From an uncultured Prevotellaceae bacterium (GTDB taxonomy: Bacteria; Bacteroidota; Bacteroidia; Bacteroidales; Bacteroidaceae): a DNA stretch of 11,472 nucleotides. The notes beneath the pieces are model-generated. The model was not told the origin of the DNA and did no database searches. It saw only the letters and a program-made list of their open reading frames with translations. The position numbers and the translations under genes are program-made. Numbering within the stretch: the stretch's first letter is position 1; every line of letters starts with the position of its first letter. Positions 7,300-11,472 of this stretch are shown piece by piece. Where the stretch lies: positions 1-11,472 of the forward strand of contig CALZJL010000022.1 in the NCBI GenBank assembly GCA_945787625.1, given 5' to 3'.

Positions 7300-8925
7300 T
7301 TAATTATTATTCCTTTGTGCAATAAAAATATCAGCCTCCCAGTGAGTCTCGTCCTGGAAATCCACCCAACCAGTCAAAAGCCTGTCAATCGAGGGGTCAG
7401 CGAAGGTAGCTTTGACGACCTGGTGCATCACCTGAGTATTCTTGCCGGGAAGAATGTAGAACGACGTCTCACCATGCTTCGCACGGCGTATAGCTATCTC
7501 GCCCGTAGCGATATTGGGCAAAGTATATATGAATACCGACGGACTCGGATAGAACTCCGCCCTGTCAGCAATAAGTCCGGCGTGTCTGATATCGCTCGCT
7601 ACTGACGACGTGCGATTGAACAGAGTCACCGCATCAAAGTCCTCGCCCAGCATCTCGGAAGCCACGAACGCGAGTTTGCTCAAGCCGTCCATCTTGAAGA
7701 ACTTGGGGTAATTCAACGCCAACCTGCGATACAACGCAGTCAGGCTCTGACCGTCAAGACTGCTAAGAGTCACACGGTTGACTATTTGATAGTCTGATTT
7801 AGGCTGGTCCAATCTGGAATCACGAGCCTGCATAGTATATAATACAGCCGCATTACAGCCGCCAAAGCCAGATATTATCTTGAGAAACGAGTCGCCGCAG
7901 ACAGATTGTTCCGTACCCGAGATGTTTATCCTACCGCTTACTCCACGCTCTGCATACCCCCGTGTAGCCGGTATCCGGCCAAGCCCGACTGCATAGAGCG
8001 TAACAATAGTTTCAAGCACCCCTGCCGCCCCCATAGTATGCCCATAATAGCCCTTGATACCGAACGCTGGTATTTCACCAAGTCCAGCTCGCTGTACGGC
8101 CTTTGACTCCATCTGGTCATTATACATCGTAGCCGTGCCATGCACGTTGATGCACGCGAGCGAGTCTCGCTGCCCATGTCCGAGAGAGAGAGACTCATTG
8201 ATTGCCTGCATACAACCCTCACCTTGTGGTGACGGATTGGTGATATGTATGGCATCATTGCGTATCGCACCGCTGACTATGCTCCACTGCCCCTGACGAG
8301 AGGCCGAAAGAATCATCGTAGCAGCACATTCTCCCAAATTAAGACCATTGCGTTCGATATCGAATGGCCGACACGACTGGGTTGATACTGATTTCAAAGA
8401 CTGGAAGCCGGACACTATGAAGTCGCTCTGCACATCGGCACCCACCACTATAGCATATTCGTACTCCCCACCCCGCAACATCCGCTCAGCAAGGATTTGA
8501 GCATTGACTCCCGATATGCAGGCATTGCATACGACTATGGGAGTAGTAGTGATTTCCAAAGCCTCTGCTATACGTTGCGCCGCCTCTCCAGGGTGTCGGT
8601 ATGTAGGAGAGCCAAGCCCATCAGGAGCATTAGCCTTTGTACTGCTGAGTATGAGCAATACGTTGGAAGCACCTATGTCAAAATCCGTCTCAGAGAGAGC
8701 TCGTCTGGCAGACTCTATGCAGATTGACTCAAAGAGAGTATACCCATCGCGTTGCAATGCAGCTCGCTGCTCATCGGTAAACAGCGATGCCACAAAAGCC
8801 TCAGGCAAACGCCAAAGCCCATCGTAGCGTCTGAGAGAAGACCTTCCCTCATAGAGTGCCATGACGTTTTCCTCCGTTGTAAAACCAAGAGGCGAAACTA
8901 TGTTAGTAGACAGGACGTATGCCAT
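7300..8925 (-). CDS. Beta-ketoacyl synthase with C-terminal KS-like tail
   Basis: This 541-residue protein begins MAYVLSTNIVSPLGF, a typical ketosynthase N-terminus. An in-frame TTG at 8958 would add 11 residues, but the ATG at 8925 fits the family better and leaves a 22-base gap. The catalytic residues are present: Cys136 in CNACISG, His262 in NVHGTAT, Lys291 and His296 in KGYYGHTMGAAG. Residues about 380-541 go beyond a normal ketosynthase. They contain SPSVFIYTLPN and GEIAIRRAKHGETSF, resembling the short KS-like domain of the Ketoacyl-synt_2 (chain length factor) group. HGTAT in place of the more usual HGTGT, and an unusual CNACISG nucleophile region, suggest a specialised enzyme, perhaps the initiating or ApeR-like ketosynthase rather than the main elongating one. 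Which of the two ketosynthases starts and which elongates cannot be decided from sequence alone. Confidence 0.9.
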   Translation of the reverse strand: MAYVLSTNIVSPLGFTTEENVMALYEGRSSLRRYDGLWRLPEAFVASLFTDEQRAALQRDGYTLFESICIESARRALSETDFDIGASNVLLILSSTKANAPDGLGSPTYRHPGEAAQRIAEALEITTTPIVVCNACISGVNAQILAERMLRGGEYEYAIVVGADVQSDFIVSGFQSLKSVSTQSCRPFDIERNGLNLGECAATMILSASRQGQWSIVSGAIRNDAIHITNPSPQGEGCMQAINESLSLGHGQRDSLACINVHGTATMYNDQMESKAVQRAGLGEIPAFGIKGYYGHTMGAAGVLETIVTLYAVGLGRIPATRGYAERGVSGRINISGTEQSVCGDSFLKIISGFGGCNAAVLYTMQARDSRLDQPKSDYQIVNRVTLSSLDGQSLTALYRRLALNYPKFFKMDGLSKLAFVASEMLGEDFDAVTLFNRTSSVASDIRHAGLIADRAEFYPSPSVFIYTLPNIATGEIAIRRAKHGETSFYILPGKNTQVMHQVVKATFADPSIDRLLTGWVDFQDETHWEADIFIAQRNNN

Positions 8926-8947
8926 ACTATTTAATATACCATCTTTC

Positions 8948-9400
8948 TTAAACTGCAAGCCTCACATCTGCCTCAAGCAGAACACGGTCATCAGTCCCGA
9001 CCGAAGCATGTACCATGATATAGCCCGACAACTCGGCAAGTACTTCGACCTTAGTCTCAATCCTCTCTCCCACCCTTGGCAGAGAGTGTACAGCGACACG
9101 ATCTATGGCTCCGATATATCCTGGACGCACCTCCCTGCTATATATATATCGGTTTAAGTACCCTATCCTCAGCGCACAAGTCTGAGCCACATTCTCAAGC
9201 ATTCCCGTCTCCGACAAAGCCCCATGCCAGACCATAGCGTTGTCAGCCGAGACGATAAACGACGACGTACAACTCTGCATGTCAAAATGCTCCATACGCC
9301 CCACCATCACGAAAGGTGAGCGATGTGGCAGCAAGGTCAGCACATCTATGCCTTGTACGAAGGCATCATCAGGACAACTATAATCAATTTGTATCGGCAT
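8948..9400 (-). CDS. Hot-dog fold 3-hydroxyacyl-ACP dehydratase (ApeP/FabZ-like)
   Basis: The 150-residue protein carries the LPHRSPFVMV motif at 24-33 that opens FabZ- and ApeP-type dehydratases, and GMLENVAQT at 66-74 with Glu69 in the place of the FabZ catalytic glutamate. His59 lies ten residues before it, whereas the FabZ His-Glu spacing is about 14, so the protein is nearer to the ApeP group than to housekeeping FabZ and the His assignment is tentative. It would dehydrate 3-hydroxyacyl-ACP to the trans-enoyl form, leaving double bonds because no enoyl reductase is present. The ATG at 9400 is chosen over the longer frame from 9553: that extension runs through the intergenic palindrome and into the acyltransferase gene, and has no family match. 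Confidence 0.88.
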   Translation of the reverse strand: MPIQIDYSCPDDAFVQGIDVLTLLPHRSPFVMVGRMEHFDMQSCTSSFIVSADNAMVWHGALSETGMLENVAQTCALRIGYLNRYIYSREVRPGYIGAIDRVAVHSLPRVGERIETKVEVLAELSGYIMVHASVGTDDRVLLEADVRLAV

Positions 9401-9450
9401 TGTGAGTTGAGTCTTTATAATCGTTCTTAAAAGTGCGATTTCTCGCCAAG

Positions 9451-9474
9451 CCAAAGCGAGCAAGCTCTCTTTGG
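9451..9474 (-). other. 24-base palindromic hairpin after the acyltransferase stop codon
   Basis: The sequence folds as CCAAAG, one A-G mismatch, GAGC, a 2-base turn, GCTC, one mismatch side, CTTTGG; 10 of 11 pairs match. It begins 2 bases after the acyltransferase stop and lies 50 bases before the dehydratase ATG. No T-tract follows on the coding strand, so termination is unlikely to be efficient. An intercistronic stability or processing hairpin is more likely. Its GAGCAAGC core also occurs in the hairpin in the preceding gap. Confidence 0.65.
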
Positions 9475-9476
9475 TC

Positions 9477-10370
9477 TTATGGCTTAACGAAATCGTTCCA
9501 GAAATCAAAATAATTATACCACTGCAGAGGGTACTCTCGCACCCGTCGCTCAAGTTCGCGCGAATACAGCAAGGCTATCTGCTCCTGACGTTCGGCACGC
9601 CTTGCAGATTTGTCGAAGTCGAGCGGAGTGACATATATCTTGTATTTCTTCCGTTTCGTTTTCATTACCGTTATCATCAACACGTCCAAGCCCTGCGCCG
9701 CCGCTATCGAGAAAGGCCCCACGGGAAGACTCGCGTCCTTGTCAAACAGCTTCACAGACACCGTCTTGGACGATGTGTCAAGGGCTCTGTCAGCCACAAT
9801 ACTGACTATCTCGCCCCTACTCAGAGCCGATGCAATCTCAAACACATAGTCCATGCCCTGCCCTATAGGTATCATACCTATATTCATCTGGTCAAACACC
9901 ATCCCCCGGCTACGCATGACCGACTCCTTCTCCCCATAATATACAAGCGCATTGATACGCTTCTTAGCTTTGAGCGTAAAGCCCGCTATCTCATAATTTC
10001 CGACATGGGCAGCCAATTGGATAAAACCCTCGTTGCGTGTGGCAAGTCGTTTATAATGTTCAAATCCCTCAACCTCAATATCGAAATGCCTGCCAGCATA
10101 TATCGCAAACTTGTCGATGACCACCTGTGCGAACATGCAAAAGTTGCGGTATGCCATCCACGCAGCCCCCAAACGGCCTTTACCCAAACGTCTGCGGTAA
10201 AAAGTGTATATATACTTGCGATTAGGGTTGACGGCAAACGTGACCGGCATGATTACAATTGCCACGAACCAATACATCAGACCGAGAGGTACTACACGCA
10301 GCAGACGCACAAGCCATCTGTGCATCCAGTCGTTTCCGTAAGTTGTTCCAGCCCACTGCCTGTCGGTCAT
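9477..10370 (-). CDS. LpxL/HtrB-type lipid acyltransferase
   Basis: This 297-residue protein begins MTDRQWAG and has an N-terminal membrane anchor at about 26-46. It shows the HX4E catalytic motif as HVGNYE (His122, Glu127) within IQLAAHVGNYEIAG, the signature of the lauroyl/myristoyl (LpxL/LpxM/HtrB) acyltransferase family. Such enzymes transfer an acyl chain from ACP to a lipid. In aryl polyene loci they probably move the polyene from ACP to a membrane lipid or glycolipid; this is inferred, not shown. The frame extends upstream to 10577, but that part is built of AAACAACC-type repeats (Lys-Gln-Thr-Asn-rich peptide) plus a hairpin and is not a plausible protein domain, so the ATG at 10370 is used. 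Its leader is A-rich without a Shine-Dalgarno. A 24-base palindrome follows directly after the stop codon. Confidence 0.92.
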   Translation of the reverse strand: MTDRQWAGTTYGNDWMHRWLVRLLRVVPLGLMYWFVAIVIMPVTFAVNPNRKYIYTFYRRRLGKGRLGAAWMAYRNFCMFAQVVIDKFAIYAGRHFDIEVEGFEHYKRLATRNEGFIQLAAHVGNYEIAGFTLKAKKRINALVYYGEKESVMRSRGMVFDQMNIGMIPIGQGMDYVFEIASALSRGEIVSIVADRALDTSSKTVSVKLFDKDASLPVGPFSIAAAQGLDVLMITVMKTKRKKYKIYVTPLDFDKSARRAERQEQIALLYSRELERRVREYPLQWYNYFDFWNDFVKP

Positions 10371-10390
10371 TTTTTGTTGTTTTGTTATTT

Positions 10391-10462
10391 GGTTATTTGG
10401 TTGTTTGGTTGGGTCTTTGGTTGTTTGGTTGTTTGGTTGGGTCTTCAGTTGTTCGGTTGTTT
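10391..10462. repeat. Tandem 8-base repeat tract upstream of the acyltransferase gene
   Basis: On the plus strand this tract is built from units GGTTATTT, GGTTGTTT, a 12-base GGTTGGGTCTTT, GGTTGTTT twice, GGTTGGGTCTTC, then AGTTGTTC and GGTTGTTT. A 22-base stretch occurs twice without change, at 10396-10417 and 10424-10445 (period 28). In the transcript the tract reads as AAACAACC octamers with GACCCAACC interruptions, nearly free of G and U and therefore unstructured by itself. It ends about 20 bases before the acyltransferase ATG. It could be a translation-enhancing leader or a slippage-prone tract. Confidence 0.85.
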
Positions 10463-10499
10463 GTTTTGCCTTCTGATTGCGGATAGTCGTTAGAACCAA

Positions 10500-10556
10500 C
10501 GTTTCCGATAAGCGAGAGCAGAGAAAGCTTGCTTGCTCTGCCGAGCGTAGGAAACG
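10500..10556 (-). other. Nested hairpin between methyltransferase and acyltransferase genes
   Basis: The outer arms CGTTTCC (10500-10506) and GGAAACG (10550-10556) are perfect complements. An inner pair GCAGAG (10518-10523) and CTCTGC (10536-10541) is also perfect, around a 12-base loop containing AAGCTTGCTT. No T-run follows on the minus strand, so it is not a classical intrinsic terminator. It may act as an RNA-stability or processing element between the first gene and the rest. Confidence 0.6.
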
Positions 10557-10602
10557 AAGGCGAAGCCAACTAAACAACTAAATAACTAAACAACACAAAC
10601 AA

Positions 10603-11472
10603 CTAAGCCCTTCTCTTCACCACCAGAATAGAGTGTCCTTGACCTAAATGGTCGTATATCTTTTCTATTTCAAGCCCAGCAGCAGCAATTACGGTCTCCA
10701 TATCCTCAGTATTATACATCTTGCTGTTACCATTGGCAAGAGCCGTGAAGTAAAGACTCGTCATCGTGAGGCAGAATGCAGCCGTGTCAAACTTCTGCCT
10801 GTCCCAAAGAGTCTCCATGATAAAGATACGAGTGTCGCTCTGCATCGCCCCAGCCGCCCTGCGCAAGATGCTCGTCATCTCGTCCATGCTGAAACAATCC
10901 AGGAACTGGCTCATCCATATAGCATCAAGTCGCTCCCCACTCTCAGGGAAAGCCTGCGACTCGTCAAGCAGATTAATACCATATCCGCTGATACGCTCAG
11001 CTCCCTCGCGTCCGCGTATGTTCTCCTGCATCATAGCTATCTGCTGCGGCAAATCAAGGATAGTGACCCTCGCCTCCTTGTTGTGAGCCACACACTGCAG
11101 TGCCCACTTACCCGTGTTGCCACCCACATCATATAGAGTACGCACTCCACATTCGTCAAAGACTATCTTGAGAGCCTCCGGGAAGGAATGATCGCTATAG
11201 AAATGATCAAAACCGAACCAGCTCTCCTGAACCTTAGGAGGCAGACTGCTCAGTCCCTCATATATCGTAGGCCACGAGCCAAAATGCCTCAGCCCCACAG
11301 GTTTCCCCTCAGCCAGCGATTCCTCCAGATGGAACCACCCCTCATAGTTTACATCATGGTTGAAAGCTATATTTGCCCGTGTCGCCTCGTCGGAGAGCAG
11401 AAACCAGCCAATCTTCCCCAGACGGAAATGGTCAGTCTCAGCATCTACATAGATAGAGCCTATACACAACGA
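10603..11472 (-). CDS. O-methyltransferase-like protein, 5' end cut by window edge
   Basis: The frame is open to the right edge with no start in sight, giving 289 visible residues; a few dozen N-terminal residues are probably missing. The first half (KIGWFLLSDEATRANIAF and following) resembles the dimerisation/winged-helix region of class II (plant- and HIOMT-type) O-methyltransferases. The SAM-binding motif I is LYDVGGNTGKWA about 112 residues into the visible part, followed by the acidic end of motif II in TILDLPQ. The C-terminal part ends ILVVKRRA. Where typical members have a catalytic His in LHDW, this protein has LDCF, so the methyl acceptor chemistry may differ. In this locus it would methylate the aromatic head group, as proposed for other aryl polyene clusters. 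It is separated from the next gene by 232 bases of repeats, so it may belong to the same transcript or end an earlier unit. Confidence 0.85.
   Translation of the reverse strand, partial: SLCIGSIYVDAETDHFRLGKIGWFLLSDEATRANIAFNHDVNYEGWFHLEESLAEGKPVGLRHFGSWPTIYEGLSSLPPKVQESWFGFDHFYSDHSFPEALKIVFDECGVRTLYDVGGNTGKWALQCVAHNKEARVTILDLPQQIAMMQENIRGREGAERISGYGINLLDESQAFPESGERLDAIWMSQFLDCFSMDEMTSILRRAAGAMQSDTRIFIMETLWDRQKFDTAAFCLTMTSLYFTALANGNSKMYNTEDMETVIAAAGLEIEKIYDHLGQGHSILVVKRRA

Larger units (their letters stand above)
10388..10590. repeat. Imperfect inverted repeat framing the 203-base intergenic element
   Basis: The 25 bases at 10388-10412 are the inverse complement of 10566-10590 with 22 of 25 matching; all three differences are G/A changes at the same place in the octamer. 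The right arm consists of AACTAAAC/AACTAAAT octamers and runs on to the methyltransferase stop codon. The arms enclose the octamer tract, a short non-repeat stretch and a nested hairpin. It may fold as a long stem in the transcript, or be a small mobile or duplicated element. No transposase or target-site duplication is evident. Confidence 0.7.

Noticed and set aside
9451..9474. Rho-independent terminator after the acyltransferase gene
   Set aside because: No T-run follows the stem on the coding strand, and the downstream genes clearly belong to the same pathway.
9401..9476. Internal promoter before the dehydratase gene
   Set aside because: No TAnnTTTG-type -7 box with a TTTG -33 box could be found on the minus strand by eye; the same holds for the 10371-10602 gap.
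9401..9553. Longer start for the dehydratase at 9553
   Set aside because: It would overlap the acyltransferase gene by 77 bases and read through the intergenic palindrome; the conserved domain fits the ATG at 9400.
10391..10462. CRISPR-like array
   Set aside because: The repeats are 8-base units in direct tandem with no unique spacers and no cas genes nearby.
9471..10493. 340-residue open frame on the plus strand
   Set aside because: It is fully antisense to the acyltransferase gene, which has clear family motifs. Its translation has no recognisable domain, and its C-terminal end is translated octamer repeat.
10371..10577. N-terminal extension of the acyltransferase by 69 residues
   Set aside because: The extension is translated repeat and hairpin sequence rich in Lys, Gln, Thr and Asn. 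The family N-terminus fits the ATG at 10370.

Overview
The window looks like the middle of a long, one-directional biosynthetic operon from a Bacteroidota genome, most likely order Bacteroidales and perhaps Prevotella-like. The phylum call rests on the gene set, the general lack of Shine-Dalgarno sequences with A-rich leaders in front of starts, and the protein families. The genus is a guess. Every gene I can support lies on the minus strand, so transcription runs from high to low coordinates. The first gene (right edge) and the last gene (left edge) both run out of the window. No gene-free stretch exceeds 300 bases.

In order of transcription the genes are: an O-methyltransferase-like protein (10603 to the right edge); a 232-base repeat-rich gap; an LpxL/HtrB-type acyltransferase (9477-10370); a 76-base gap with a strong palindrome; a hot-dog dehydratase of ApeP/FabZ type (8948-9400); a ketosynthase with a KS-like tail (7300-8925); an acyl carrier protein (7019-7279); a second ketosynthase fused to a chain-length-factor-like domain (5198-6970); a small ArnE/SMR-type membrane protein (4851-5201); a LolA-like periplasmic protein (4246-4854); a GT2 glycosyltransferase fused to a lysophospholipid-type acyltransferase (2754-4274); an exported alpha/beta hydrolase (1853-2761); and the first 618 residues of an MMPL/RND exporter (left edge to 1856). 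From 7279 down to 1 the genes are nearly contiguous. Five junctions overlap by 4 to 29 bases, which argues for one coupled transcript.

This is the gene set of an aryl polyene / flexirubin-type locus. Such loci use a type II polyketide system (ACP, ketosynthase plus chain length factor, dehydratases) to build a conjugated polyene on an aromatic head group. The methyltransferase would modify the head group. The LpxL-like, LPLAT and GT2 activities would attach the chain to a lipid or sugar carrier. The LolA-like protein, the small flippase-like protein and the MMPL exporter would move the product to the outer membrane. The ketoreductase, the aryl-CoA/ACP ligase and any ammonia lyase expected of a complete pathway are not in the window and probably lie beyond one edge.

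The less ordinary parts are: KS-like tails fused to both ketosynthases; a secreted carbohydrate-esterase-type hydrolase inside the operon; an Asn where RND-type pumps usually have the membrane Asp; and a set of A/C-rich octamer repeats (AAACAACC in the transcript) in the leader of the acyltransferase. That tract is flanked by a diverged inverted copy, and a closely related 20-mer reappears in front of the second ketosynthase gene.
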